A DNA stretch of 64,000 nucleotides from contig NZ_CP083692.1 of the NCBI RefSeq assembly GCF_020096995.1, forward strand, positions 2,108,001 to 2,172,000, given 5' to 3'. This DNA is from Leucobacter sp. Psy1. Its GTDB lineage: Bacteria; Actinomycetota; Actinomycetes; Actinomycetales; Microbacteriaceae. Below the pieces are notes generated by a model, which saw only the letters and a list, made by a program, of their open reading frames with translations, searched no databases and had not been told where the DNA came from. Position 1 is the stretch's first letter. Every line of letters starts with the position of its first letter. A program made the position numbers and the translations under genes. Shown in pieces: positions 32,751-42,016 of this stretch.

Positions 32751-33401
32751 GTGTCGAACGCCCCCGCAGAGCAGATCGTCTGGATCGACTGCGAGATGAC
32801 CGGACTCGACCCCGACCTCGACGGCCTCTGCGAGATCGCCGTCATCGTGACCGACTTCGACCTGCAGCCCCTCCACGAGGGGTTCGAGATCGTCATCAAT
32901 CCCGGGCCCGAGGCGCTCGCGCACATGGGTGATTTCGTACGGCAGATGCACACCAAGTCGGGGCTGCTCGAGCGAATCGAGAACGGGGCGACCCTCGAGG
33001 AGGCGGAACAGCGGGTCATCACTTACCTCGACGGGCTCGTCACCCCGGGTCGACGCCCCCTCGTCGCCGGCAACACCATCGGTATGGATCGCCGGTTCAT
33101 GGCGAAGTACTTCCCGACGCTCGAGGAGCGTCTGCACTATCGCAGCATCGACGTCTCCACGATCAAGGAGCTGTCACGGCGCTGGTTCCCCGCCGCGTTC
33201 TTCGGCTCACCCGAGAAGCGGGGCGATCACCGCGCGCTCACCGACATCGCCGAGTCCATTCGCGAACTCGACTACTTCCGTCGCGCCGTGCTCGTCGCCG
33301 GATCGGGGCCGGACAAGGCGGCATCTGAGACGCTCGCCTCCGAGTCTGAGGAGCGCTACGCCTCGCTCATTCGCGAGTCGCCCGAGGCTCCTCGCCCATA
33401 A
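32751..33401 (+). CDS. orn: Oligoribonuclease
   Basis: 216 residues from GTG 32751 with AGGAG 7 bases upstream. DEDDh exonuclease motifs: WIDCEMTGL (D13, E15), NTIGMDRRFM (third Asp) and HRALTDIAES (His and fourth Asp). It degrades 2-5 nt RNAs and pGpG, the latter linking it to c-di-GMP turnover; a GGDEF-EAL gene is 20 kb away. The 3' end overlaps mrpE on the opposite strand by 35 bases. Confidence 0.96.
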   Translation: MSNAPAEQIVWIDCEMTGLDPDLDGLCEIAVIVTDFDLQPLHEGFEIVINPGPEALAHMGDFVRQMHTKSGLLERIENGATLEEAEQRVITYLDGLVTPGRRPLVAGNTIGMDRRFMAKYFPTLEERLHYRSIDVSTIKELSRRWFPAAFFGSPEKRGDHRALTDIAESIRELDYFRRAVLVAGSGPDKAASETLASESEERYASLIRESPEAPRP

Positions 33402-33870
33402 CTCGCGCCACCCGGGCTTCGAGGGTCCGCAGCGCCTCGGTCACTTCGAGGTCCGAGCCGATGACGTGCACCTCCACTTCGGCATCCTCCCGCGAGGCCG
33501 AGAGCGTGCCGGGGATCAGGTTCATGAGGAGGGTGAGTGCGGTCCTCCCCCGTTCCGACGTGAGACGCAGCGCGTAGGTCGTCCAGTAGGGGTCGACCCG
33601 CGGCCGGGGGAAGCGGAGCGCGCGAAGAGCGACATCCGCTCCGCCGGCCACCGACCTGACCAGGATCCACCCGACGAGGACCGCCAGCGCGTGAGCGCGC
33701 CCAAACGCGGACCCGCCCAGCCGCTCGGGTCTGCCGGTGAGCAGATAGCTCACCGAGACGACTGCCGGCACCGCGACGGCTCCGTAGGCGAGCATGGTGG
33801 GGTCTCCCTCGATGAGCGCCACCCAGACGAGCGCGGCGAGAACGGTGCGGCTCAGGAACGAAGCGATCAT
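33367..33870 (-). CDS. mrpE: Na+/H+ antiporter subunit E
   Basis: 167 residues. Two or three membrane helices near the N-terminus, then the MnhE pattern SERGRTALTLLMNLIPGTLS and a C-terminal cytoplasmic domain (EVEVHVIGSDLEV). Last gene of the eight-gene operon; its start overlaps the upstream stop (ATGA). Confidence 0.9.
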   Translation of the reverse strand: MIASFLSRTVLAALVWVALIEGDPTMLAYGAVAVPAVVSVSYLLTGRPERLGGSAFGRAHALAVLVGWILVRSVAGGADVALRALRFPRPRVDPYWTTYALRLTSERGRTALTLLMNLIPGTLSASREDAEVEVHVIGSDLEVTEALRTLEARVARVMGEEPRATRE

Positions 33871-35684
33871 GCGGACCCCCCTGAGATCGCGAGCCAGATG
33901 ACGATCGCGGTGAGCGTCAGGAGCAGTGCGGCCCCGGACATCGCCCAGGTGCCGAGGCGGAGCTGAGCGCGCTCCACGAACGGCAGCGGGCTCGGGACCC
34001 GCAGGGCCGCCGCGCGGACCGCCCGCCCGCCCCGGTCGGCGGTGCGCACCGCCGCCCCGAGACGGAGACCCGCGGCGCGTACGAGCCGCTCCTCGATGGC
34101 GAGCACATCACCTGGCGGAACGATGTCGCCTCGCGGGTGAAGGATACGACTCCGGCGACCGCGCACCGTCTCGGCGAGTCGGCCGACAATCAATGCGGCC
34201 GCCAAGCCCAGCAGGAGGGGCCAGCTCTGATCCCACCACGACGACGCACTGAACCACTCGGGCACCGACAGCGGAGGCGACCACCCGTCGGCGAGGCGAG
34301 ACACCGGCCAGACGGCCGCGACGGCGAGCGCCACCCACGCGAGCCCGCGGAGAACGGGGGTCGCCTGGCGTTGACGTTCCCGACGTCGGAGCACCCACGC
34401 GAACCTGGCGATGAGCAGCGTCGAGCCGACTCCGATCCACGGGAGCACGTCGGCGACCGGTAGGCCGGCGGCCCACGAGATGCCGGCGTCGCCCACCGCC
34501 TCCTTCGCCCCGTACTTCGCGAAGTAGCCGCTCGTGAGCGGCATGCCGATGAGCGACAGCGCCGCCACCGTCAGCGCGGCGGAAACGAACCAGCACGGCC
34601 AGCGCTCCAACTCCCACACCTGCACGCCCAGGAAGAGCGCGGCCTTCGCGCACCCGTGGTGCACCGCGTAGACGACGGCCGCCGCAACGCAGGCCTCTGC
34701 CAGCTCCGGCACGAGCAACGCGACTCCGATGAGTGCGGCGAGTGCCCCCATCTGGCTGATGCTGCTGTAGGCGAGGATCACCTTCGGGTGATCCTGCAGC
34801 ACGCCGACCGGAACGGCGGCGAACCCACCGATGAGGGCGAGAGCAAGCAGGATCGCGCCCCACACCGGTTCTCCCTCTCCCTCGCCGAGCGGGAGGAAGC
34901 GGATCCACCCGACGAGTCCCGCCTTCAGCATGACGCCGGAGAGGACTGCGCTCGCGGGAGTCGGCGCCGCAGGGTGGGCGAGCGGCAACCACACGTGCAG
35001 CGGAACGGTGCCCGCTTTGACCCCGAAGCCGGCGATGAGGAGTCCGATGATGAGGTCTCGCTCGGGTGCGCCAGCCACCGCGGCACCGGCGTCGGCGAGC
35101 ATCACGCCGCCGGCGCGCACCGTCAGCAGCACCGCCGCAAGCACCGCGCCCTCCCCGAGCACCGTCATCACCAGGTAGATCCGCCCGGCGCGCAGCGCCG
35201 AGGCAGACCGGCCGTGGATGACGAGCGCAGCACCCGCGAAGCTCATCACCGTGAAACACAGGTAGAACGTCACGGTGTCAGCCGCGAGGAAGACCCCGAG
35301 GTTCGCGGCGAAGCACAAGAGCATGAGGGAGGTGAGCAGTGCTGGCCTGCCGTCTGGGCCGTGCGGGACGAACGCGAGTGCGAGGCCGTAGACGACGGCG
35401 GCGAGCGCCGCGAGCGGGCGACCGATCTCGTCGAGCTGCAGTGTCGTGCCGAACAGCATCCACGGGATCGATCGTTCGCCCGTGTCACCGAGAACTGCCA
35501 GCGCTCCAGCGGGAACCGCGGCGACCCAGGACCAGCGGGTGAGGCCGTCTCTGATCTTCCGACCGCTGCCCCCGGCGGCGGCGCCCGTCACGGCGACGAC
35601 CGCGGCGAGGATGAGCGGCATGCCGAAAGCCAAGCCCCACAGGGCGTCGCTGACGGCCGCGAGCGATGCGGTTCCCGGCGTCAT
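33867..35684 (-). CDS. Mrp antiporter proton-channel subunit (third MrpD-like protein)
   Basis: 605 residues from ATG 35684; stop overlaps mrpE. About 14 membrane helices of the NuoL/M/N (proton_antipo_M) fold, with the channel lysines in FGVKAGTVPLHVWLPLAHP and SGVMLKAGLVG. It ends with an extra basic segment (RGRRSRILHPRGD) and a final helix. Longer than MrpD (about 490-500), between MrpD and MrpA in size. One of three such subunits in this operon. Confidence 0.88.
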   Translation of the reverse strand: MTPGTASLAAVSDALWGLAFGMPLILAAVVAVTGAAAGGSGRKIRDGLTRWSWVAAVPAGALAVLGDTGERSIPWMLFGTTLQLDEIGRPLAALAAVVYGLALAFVPHGPDGRPALLTSLMLLCFAANLGVFLAADTVTFYLCFTVMSFAGAALVIHGRSASALRAGRIYLVMTVLGEGAVLAAVLLTVRAGGVMLADAGAAVAGAPERDLIIGLLIAGFGVKAGTVPLHVWLPLAHPAAPTPASAVLSGVMLKAGLVGWIRFLPLGEGEGEPVWGAILLALALIGGFAAVPVGVLQDHPKVILAYSSISQMGALAALIGVALLVPELAEACVAAAVVYAVHHGCAKAALFLGVQVWELERWPCWFVSAALTVAALSLIGMPLTSGYFAKYGAKEAVGDAGISWAAGLPVADVLPWIGVGSTLLIARFAWVLRRRERQRQATPVLRGLAWVALAVAAVWPVSRLADGWSPPLSVPEWFSASSWWDQSWPLLLGLAAALIVGRLAETVRGRRSRILHPRGDIVPPGDVLAIEERLVRAAGLRLGAAVRTADRGGRAVRAAALRVPSPLPFVERAQLRLGTWAMSGAALLLTLTAIVIWLAISGGSA

Positions 35685-37204
35685 CGGTAACTCCCCTCGG
35701 CGATGAACTCGGCGAGACTCCACGGTGAGTACCCCCAGCCGGCGGCGACGCCGACCACCACGGAGAGCGCGGCGGTCGTGACCGCCGGCCAGAGCAGCGC
35801 GTGCGGGGCTTCGAACCGTCGGGTACCCGAGCGACGGCCCGACCAGTCGGCACCGGGATCGGGATCGGTGAACCAGAGGGCGTAGACCACGGGCAGGAAG
35901 TAGGCGGCGTTCAGCAGCGTGCTGACGACGAGCACGCCGACCACCCAGGGCGCCTCGGCATCGAGCCCTCCGAGCGCGAGCGGCCACTTCGAGACGAACC
36001 CGGCGAGCGGCGGCAGACCGATCATGCCGAAGGCTCCGATCGTGAAGGCGAGAGAGGTGAGCGGCATGCGGCGCCCGGCCCCGCGCAGCCCGCTCACCTT
36101 CGAGACACCGATGACCTCGGCGAAAAGTCCTGCGCAGAAGAACAGCGTGATCTTCATGAGCCCTTGATGGACGATGTGGACGAGGGCGCCCGACGTCGCG
36201 AGCGGGGCGATGAGTGCGGCGCCGAGCGCGACGTAGGACAACTGCGAGACGGTGGAGTACGCGAGTCGGCGCTTGAGGTCGTCCTGCATGAGCGCGCGCA
36301 CTGACCCGTAGATGATCGTGAAGCCGGCGAACGCCGCGAGCACCGAGAGGAGACCGAGTCGGTCGGCGGCCTCGAGGCCGAAGAGGTCGTGCACGACCCG
36401 CACGATCCCGAACGCGCCGGCCTTCACGACTGCCACTGCGTGCAGCAGCGCGCTCACCGGTGCCGGGGCGACCATGGCCACCGGCAGCCAGCCGTGGAGC
36501 GGGAAGATCGCGGCCTTGACGCCCATGCCGACGAGCAGCAGTCCACCGATCGCCGTCATCGCGACGGGGTGCTCGTCGATCGCCGCCGCGACCTCTGGCG
36601 CCCCGCCAGAGACAAACTCGACGGGCCCGGCGATAACGGTGAGCCACACCACGCCGATGAGCACGAGTGCTCCACCGCCGAGCGTGTAGATCAGGTAGGT
36701 GCGCGCACCGTTCAACGCTTCCTTCGTGCCGCGGTGCGCGACGAGCGGGTAGGTGACGAGCGTCAGCAGCTCGAAGAAGAGCAGGAAGGTCAGCAGGTTG
36801 CCCGCGAGCGCGATGCCGGTGGTCGCGGTCACGCAGAGGCTGAAGAACCCGAAGAATCTGGACTGGTTCGGCGACCCGCCGAGGTACCCGATCGCGTAGA
36901 TTGTCGTCACCAGCCACAGCGCCGCCGAAAGGCCGACGAAGAACAGTGAGAACGCGTCGGTCGTGAGCACGATGTCGATGCCTGGCGCCCACTCCATGGA
37001 AGCCCTGAGCTTCTCCCCTGCGACGACCGGCGGGATCAGCACCACGACGAACGCCACCTTCGAGAGCGCACCGAAGAGGTTCAGGGCGGTGCGCAGGCGG
37101 GTCCGATCCTCGCGGAGGAAGAAGATGATCGCGCCGGGCAGGAGCGAGGTGAGGAGCATCAGCAGCGGCACGATGCTGTAGTCGACGGCGGCCTCGGGAT
37201 TCAC
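35681..37204 (-). CDS. Mrp antiporter proton-channel subunit (second MrpD-like protein)
   Basis: 507 residues from GTG 37204, which overlaps the upstream stop (GTGA); stop overlaps the next ATG. NuoL/M-type fold with ELLTLVTYPLVAH (key Glu of TM5) and MGVKAAIFPLHGWLPVA, then VVKAGAFGIVRVV. It carries a TYLIYTLGGG segment common to the Mbh/Mrp D-type proteins. Confidence 0.9.
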   Translation of the reverse strand: MNPEAAVDYSIVPLLMLLTSLLPGAIIFFLREDRTRLRTALNLFGALSKVAFVVVLIPPVVAGEKLRASMEWAPGIDIVLTTDAFSLFFVGLSAALWLVTTIYAIGYLGGSPNQSRFFGFFSLCVTATTGIALAGNLLTFLLFFELLTLVTYPLVAHRGTKEALNGARTYLIYTLGGGALVLIGVVWLTVIAGPVEFVSGGAPEVAAAIDEHPVAMTAIGGLLLVGMGVKAAIFPLHGWLPVAMVAPAPVSALLHAVAVVKAGAFGIVRVVHDLFGLEAADRLGLLSVLAAFAGFTIIYGSVRALMQDDLKRRLAYSTVSQLSYVALGAALIAPLATSGALVHIVHQGLMKITLFFCAGLFAEVIGVSKVSGLRGAGRRMPLTSLAFTIGAFGMIGLPPLAGFVSKWPLALGGLDAEAPWVVGVLVVSTLLNAAYFLPVVYALWFTDPDPGADWSGRRSGTRRFEAPHALLWPAVTTAALSVVVGVAAGWGYSPWSLAEFIAEGSYR

Positions 37205-38679
37205 GCGCCACCTCCGATCAGGGTGTATTCGCCGATCAGCGCGATGAGCCCGCTCGAGAACACGCCGAGCACAACTGAGGCGATCGCCAGCACGAGGGGC
37301 ACTGCGGCCAGCGCGACGGGAGTGCGGTGCTGCGGCGCCGGAGCCTCCTCGCCAGGAGCGTTGAACGTGGCGCGGATCATCGCGGCCGTGTACCCGAAGG
37401 CCAGAAGGCCCCCGAGTGCAAGCACGGCCGCCCACCACCACGCTTCGGCCTCGATGGCGGAGACGAGGAGCTGCCACTTCGCGACGAACCCGAAGGTGGG
37501 AGGCAGACCCGCGAGGCTCACCCCGGCAACGGCGAGCGCGGCAACGGTTCCCGGCATGCGCGAGACGGCGCCGCGCAGACCGTCGAGGCGATCCGAACCG
37601 TAGGCGAGCGCCAGATTGCCGGCGGCGAGGAACATCGCCGCCTTGGCGAGGCCGTGGGCGAGCACCAGAGTGACGCCGCCGACCCATCCTGGCCCGGCGC
37701 CGTCTCCCAGGCCCGATCCGTCGCCCGCGAGATCGAGCACCATCGCGAAGTACCCGACCTGGGCGACCGTCGAGTACGCGATGATGCGCTTCAACCGCCG
37801 TGCGCGAAGCGCCATGACGCTCCCCCAGATCACCGCTGCGGCACCCGCCGCCCCTGCGGCGATGCCGAGGACGGCGACCGCCGCGCTGTCGTCCTTGACC
37901 GCGAACCACACCCGCCACAGCACGAAGACCGCCGCCTTGATGACGAGCGCCGAGAGTGCTGCGCTGACGGCCGCGGGCGCTGCCGGGTGCGCGACGGGCA
38001 GCCAGGAGTGGAGCGGGAACAGCGCCATCTTCGCCCCCATGCCGACGACTGTCAGCGCGAGCACCGTGACGAGCACGATACCGCCCGGCATCGAGTCTGC
38101 TGCGAGCAGGAGGTCGAGCACGCCCGTCTCCGCGTAGACGAGCGCGACGGCGAGGAGGAACAGGAGCGAGCCCACCACCCCCACGAAGAGGTAGCGCAGT
38201 GCCGCGGCGGCGGAACCTCGCCCGCCGAGCCCGACGAGTGAAACCGCGGCGAGGGTCACGAGTTCGAGCATGACGAACATGTTGAAGAGGTCGCCCGAGA
38301 CGAACACGCCGTTGAGCCCGGCCCAGAGCCCGAGCCACAGCGGCCAGAACCGCGGACCCCCGCTCATCGCGTCGCTCGCGACGGCCACCGTCGAGACGGC
38401 GAGTCCGATCACCGCCGTCAGCAGCAGGAAGACGAGGCTCACGCCGTCCGCCCGCAGCGTGATGCCGAGCGGTGCGTCCCACCCGCCGAGTGCGAGTTCG
38501 GCGGCGGCTCCGTCACCGCTCGCTGCGAGGGCGATCGCGAGCAGCACGGCCATCGCAGACGTCGCGACCGCGAACGCACCGCCGGTCCACCGCCGCACGG
38601 CCGCGGGCACGAGCGCGACGATCGCCGCTCCGGCAAGCGGCAGGAGCACGAGCGCCGGGAGCACGCCGCCCGGGGTCAT
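37201..38679 (-). CDS. mrpD: Na+/H+ antiporter subunit D (first MrpD-like protein)
   Basis: 492 residues from ATG 38679, overlapping the mrpC stop (ATGA). Proton-channel fold with the TM5 glutamate in FNMFVMLELVTLAAVSLVGL and lysines in MGAKMALFPLHSWLPVAHPA and LVIKAAVFVL. It directly follows mrpC, the position of canonical MrpD, and its length (about 490) also fits MrpD, so I give the symbol here. Confidence 0.9.
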   Translation of the reverse strand: MTPGGVLPALVLLPLAGAAIVALVPAAVRRWTGGAFAVATSAMAVLLAIALAASGDGAAAELALGGWDAPLGITLRADGVSLVFLLLTAVIGLAVSTVAVASDAMSGGPRFWPLWLGLWAGLNGVFVSGDLFNMFVMLELVTLAAVSLVGLGGRGSAAAALRYLFVGVVGSLLFLLAVALVYAETGVLDLLLAADSMPGGIVLVTVLALTVVGMGAKMALFPLHSWLPVAHPAAPAAVSAALSALVIKAAVFVLWRVWFAVKDDSAAVAVLGIAAGAAGAAAVIWGSVMALRARRLKRIIAYSTVAQVGYFAMVLDLAGDGSGLGDGAGPGWVGGVTLVLAHGLAKAAMFLAAGNLALAYGSDRLDGLRGAVSRMPGTVAALAVAGVSLAGLPPTFGFVAKWQLLVSAIEAEAWWWAAVLALGGLLAFGYTAAMIRATFNAPGEEAPAPQHRTPVALAAVPLVLAIASVVLGVFSSGLIALIGEYTLIGGGA

Positions 38680-38993
38680 GACGGTTCCCCCTGCTCGACG
38701 TCGTCGTCGGGAGCGTCCAGCTCGTCGGTCTCGGACTCGACCCGCCGCGCGAAGGCCAGAGCGACGCCGCTCGTCGCCGCCATGATCACGATCCCGGTGA
38801 GGACGAGCGCCTGGGGCACCGGATCGGGTGCGGAGCTGCGCGCCGCGATGGCGAGCAGCACCATCATGACGCCGCCCGACGCAATGTTCAGCGCCACGAT
38901 GCGTCGCAGGAGGTCACGCACGAGGAGGTGCGCGACCAGCCCGATGGCGAGCACCACGGGACCGGCGATCAGGGCGAGTTCTGCGAGCGTCAT
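38676..38993 (-). CDS. mrpC: Na+/H+ antiporter subunit C (NuoK-like)
   Basis: 105 residues from ATG 38993. Three membrane helices and the NuoK-like pattern VLAIGLVAHLLVRDLLRRIV, then DPVPQALVLTGIVIMAATSG, which is diagnostic for MnhC. Acidic C-terminus. Overlaps both neighbours by 4 bases. Confidence 0.93.
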   Translation of the reverse strand: MTLAELALIAGPVVLAIGLVAHLLVRDLLRRIVALNIASGGVMMVLLAIAARSSAPDPVPQALVLTGIVIMAATSGVALAFARRVESETDELDAPDDDVEQGEPS

Positions 38994-39913
38994 CGCGCCT
39001 CCGATCCCGCGCGACGATTCGCGAGGAAGATCCGAGCGAGACCGACGCCGATGCTGAGCGCGAGCACCGTCTCGAGCGTCAGGATCAGGGTCGATGCTCC
39101 CGCCTCCGGCAGCACGAGCCAGCCCTCGCCCCACAGCGCTGTCGCCACCGACAGGGTGACGAAGCTCAGCGTGCCGAGGGCGACGAGCCACTCGCCGGCC
39201 GCACCGCGCGTGGAGGTGCCGCGCGCACCGGTCAGGTACGCGATGAGCAGCCCGGCCGCCACCATGGCGCCCGACTGGAACGCACCGCCAGGGCGAGTGG
39301 TTCCGGCGACGAGGAACCAGCCGGCCAGCAGGAGGGTGACCGGAACGAGCAGGGCACCCACGCGGCCGAGATCGGCGTGCGCCTCCAGACGTCTCGCCCA
39401 CTTCCCATCGCTCGCGGCGGTGGCGGCGAACGCGGCGACCATGACGACTGCAATCTCGAGCAGGGTGTCGAAGCTGCGGAAGTTCAGGAGCACCGCGGTG
39501 ACCGGGTGCTCGGCTCCGCTCCGGGACAGCTCGGCGTCGACCGCCGCCGGCAGCGTGCCCGTCGGAGATCCGAGTCGCGTCGTCACGGCGAGCAGGCCCG
39601 CCGTCAGCACCGCCGCCGCGGCAACGCCGAACCCGCCGACCAGCCACCGGTGCCGCGGCGCACCGTCGACGGACGCCTGGGCGCGGTCCGAGAGCGCATC
39701 CACCAGCAGGGCGCCGGTGATCCCGCCGCCGAGCACCGCCTCGGCCACCGCGATATCCGGCGCGCCGAGACGCGCCCAGAGCACCGCGAGCAGCACGCCG
39801 AATATCAGGAACACCGCGACGGTGGCCTGTCTGCCGCGCAGCATCACCGCGATCGCCGCCGTCACCACGACCACCCCGAGCAGCACGACGTCGAAGACCG
39901 CGAGCACATCCAT
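38990..39913 (-). CDS. mrpB: Na+/H+ antiporter subunit B fused to MrpA C-terminal domains
   Basis: 307 residues from ATG 39913. Residues 1-75 match the DUF4040/MbhD domain (VFLIFGVLLAVLWARLGAPD and AVAEAVLGGGITGALLVDAL) that normally lies in the C-terminus of MrpA. The middle (LLNFRSFDTLLEIAVVMVAA) is MbhE-like, also an MrpA-tail segment. Residues about 185-307 are MnhB (TTRPGGAFQSGAMVAAGLLI). So this gene joins the MrpA tail to MrpB while the NuoL-like part of MrpA is absent or separate. Confidence 0.9.
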   Translation of the reverse strand: MDVLAVFDVVLLGVVVVTAAIAVMLRGRQATVAVFLIFGVLLAVLWARLGAPDIAVAEAVLGGGITGALLVDALSDRAQASVDGAPRHRWLVGGFGVAAAAVLTAGLLAVTTRLGSPTGTLPAAVDAELSRSGAEHPVTAVLLNFRSFDTLLEIAVVMVAAFAATAASDGKWARRLEAHADLGRVGALLVPVTLLLAGWFLVAGTTRPGGAFQSGAMVAAGLLIAYLTGARGTSTRGAAGEWLVALGTLSFVTLSVATALWGEGWLVLPEAGASTLILTLETVLALSIGVGLARIFLANRRAGSEAR

Positions 39914-40239
39914 CAGGAGCCGCCCTCGCTGCCGTCATCCTCGAGCTGGTCGGTGTGGCGCTGGTCGGTGCCGCGCCGCGCGAGCAGGTGCCCGTTCACG
40001 GCCGTGCCGACCAGCGCGAGGAGCCAGATGAGGGCGAGCTTCAGCGCTGTGCCCCACGCCCACTCCGTCGACAGCACCTGCACGATCAGTGCGAGGGCGA
40101 TGAGCCCGAGCCCGAGGTTGTCGGCCTTCGCGACGGCGTGCAGCCGGGTCGGCAGGTCGGGAAACCTGAGCAGTCCGAGCGTGCCAGCGACCATGAAGCC
40201 CATGCCGACCACCAGCAGCACGATGACGACGACGCTCAT
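39913..40239 (-). CDS. mrpG: Na+/H+ antiporter subunit G
   Basis: 108 residues from ATG 40239. MnhG pattern: GTLGLLRFPDLPTRLHAVAK, then LGLGLIALALIVQVL; three membrane helices and a charged C-terminal tail. Coupled to mrpF by ATGA and to mrpB by a one-base overlap (TGATG). Confidence 0.93.
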   Translation of the reverse strand: MSVVVIVLLVVGMGFMVAGTLGLLRFPDLPTRLHAVAKADNLGLGLIALALIVQVLSTEWAWGTALKLALIWLLALVGTAVNGHLLARRGTDQRHTDQLEDDGSEGGS

Positions 40240-40475
40240 CGGCGCTCCCGCTGCGTCCAGACCAGAGCGACGACGGCGGCGAGTCCGACGACGGCGATCG
40301 CCGCGTCCCGGAACGCGGGGGTGTCGGTGAGCGCGGCGATCACGATGAGGAGCGCCGCTCCGGTCGTGCCGAGCAACACGAAGGCCGTGAGTCGGTCACG
40401 CGCGGTGGGGCCGCGAGCGGCGCGCCAGACACCGGCGACGATGCACCCGAGCAGCACGACGGCGGTCACCGCCAT
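40236..40475 (-). CDS. mrpF: Na+/H+ antiporter subunit F
   Basis: 79 residues from ATG 40475, preceded by GGAG; GTG 40487 would add 4 residues but lacks a ribosome-binding site. MnhF pattern with GPTARDRLTAFVLLGTTGAA and three membrane helices. First gene of the operon; the roughly 90 bases between it and the amidohydrolase stop hold the promoter, but no clear -10/-35 could be picked. Confidence 0.92.
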   Translation of the reverse strand: MAVTAVVLLGCIVAGVWRAARGPTARDRLTAFVLLGTTGAALLIVIAALTDTPAFRDAAIAVVGLAAVVALVWTQRERR

Positions 40476-40573
40476 CACCGTCTCCACCGCGTCGATCCGC
40501 GTCCTCCTCCGGGCGCTGTACTCCGACTCCGTTCGACGTCCATCCTAGCGGGAGGCCGCTGACGGGTGCTGCA

Positions 40574-42016
40574 TCAGGAGGGGTAGGTGAATTCCCCGTA
40601 ACTCATCGGAACATGAGCGTCGATTGTCCGATGAGCCCAGTCACGCTCGGACCATCCCGCCCACACTCGTTCAGAAATCTCCTGGAGCTCTCGCAGATCA
40701 GCCGCTTCGTCGAGTCCGACGACCTTCCCGTCTGCGAGTGAGAACGTACCGTCGACCATCACGGCCGCGATATCTTCGTGCTCGGCATAGTAGACGATTG
40801 TGCGGATGGGGTCCCGCAGCGGAGTCACATAGGCCGACTGCGTCTTCCAGAAGACGAGATCTGCCTTCGCGCCGGCCTCAATCCGTCCCAGATCGCTCCG
40901 TCCCAGGATTTCGGCGGCCCGCAGTGTTGCTGAGTCGAAGACGTCACGTGCCCGTGCGGCGTCAGCTCGGTGTTCGAATACCTTGGTGATGATCGAGGCC
41001 CATCGCAACGACCACAGCATCGACTGAGTCGTCGTATCCGTCCCGAAGCACACTGAGACGCCGGCCTCGCGGTAACGCTCGTACGACTCCATGATGATGC
41101 CGTTCCTTGCAAACACCCAAGGGTTGTACACGACAGAGGTACCCGAACGCGCGAGCAGACCCAGATCATCTCCGTGGAAGTTCGTCCAACTCGTTCCGGT
41201 CAGGAACAAGCCATGTCCGATGAGGGTCCGATCCCCGAGGAACCCGATGTCGTCAAGCCACTCGATGGGAGTGCGGCCGTGGCGTCTCGTCATCTCGTGG
41301 AACTCCGAGTAGGACTGTGCCGCGTGGATTTGCATGAGCAATCCGTGCTCATCGGAAGCCTCGCGTGTACGACGGAGCAGGCTTTCAGAGCAGGTGTCCA
41401 CTTGTGAAGGGTTCAGGAATCCTGTCACCAGCTCGTTACCGGAGCGATTCCGGTGACGCAGCGCGAAGGACAACGCGCGTTCGAAGGCTGCGTGTCCATC
41501 GTCCTCACGCCACCGGTACTCGACATTCTTCCCATCATCGGTAAACCACTCGCCAGACCGGTACGACTCTGCAATGTAGGCGCGCAGCCCCACTGACGCG
41601 CACAGGTCCGCGATCGCTTCGCTTTCGACCCCCATCTGCATGACCGTGGTCGTTCCTGTACGCAGATGCTCGGCGATCGAAACCCGCGCACAGGTCCGCG
41701 CATCCTCGGGCGTGAGAGCCTGCGACCTGGGCGGGAGGATCTCGATGAGATTGGTCCCCCAGAATTGCCGCTTCTCGATGTCCTCCGCGATACCTTTATC
41801 GACCGGCGACTCCTGCATATGCGCGTGCAAGGAGATGAAACCGGGCGCGATGATGGATTCCGTGTGCTTGGTGCGGTCGACTTCGACGGCTCCCGGTGCG
41901 CCGACGTGGACGATCCGGTCGCCATCGACGACCACCGCCCCGTCTCTGAGGATCCGGTGCTCACCGTCCTGATAGGCGATGATCCAGGGGGCTGTGTACT
42001 CGATTGCAGTAGTCAT
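40574..42016 (-). CDS. Metal-dependent amidohydrolase/deaminase (ATZ/TRZ type)
   Basis: 480 residues from ATG 42016. Metal-site motifs of the amidohydrolase superfamily are present: ISLHAHM (HxH) near residue 65, QIHAAQ near 230, LIGHGLF near 265 and CFGTDTTTQS (Asp) near 325. The layout fits the ATZ/TRZ/guanine-deaminase-like subgroup that acts on amino-substituted heterocycles or related amines. It overlaps the transporter gene by 4 bases, so the pair likely imports and hydrolyses one substrate under control of the FCD regulator upstream. Substrate unknown. Confidence 0.9.
   Translation of the reverse strand: MTTAIEYTAPWIIAYQDGEHRILRDGAVVVDGDRIVHVGAPGAVEVDRTKHTESIIAPGFISLHAHMQESPVDKGIAEDIEKRQFWGTNLIEILPPRSQALTPEDARTCARVSIAEHLRTGTTTVMQMGVESEAIADLCASVGLRAYIAESYRSGEWFTDDGKNVEYRWREDDGHAAFERALSFALRHRNRSGNELVTGFLNPSQVDTCSESLLRRTREASDEHGLLMQIHAAQSYSEFHEMTRRHGRTPIEWLDDIGFLGDRTLIGHGLFLTGTSWTNFHGDDLGLLARSGTSVVYNPWVFARNGIIMESYERYREAGVSVCFGTDTTTQSMLWSLRWASIITKVFEHRADAARARDVFDSATLRAAEILGRSDLGRIEAGAKADLVFWKTQSAYVTPLRDPIRTIVYYAEHEDIAAVMVDGTFSLADGKVVGLDEAADLRELQEISERVWAGWSERDWAHRTIDAHVPMSYGEFTYPS

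Noticed and set aside
35685-37211. N-terminal extension of the third antiporter gene (frame open to 37211)
   Set aside because: Arg/His/Ala-rich nonsense over the second antiporter gene; real protein starts at ATG 35684 with a membrane helix and start/stop overlap.
38994-39938. Upstream extension of mrpC in an open frame
   Set aside because: Lies over mrpB in another frame; the NuoK-like protein starts at ATG 38993 in an ATGA overlap.
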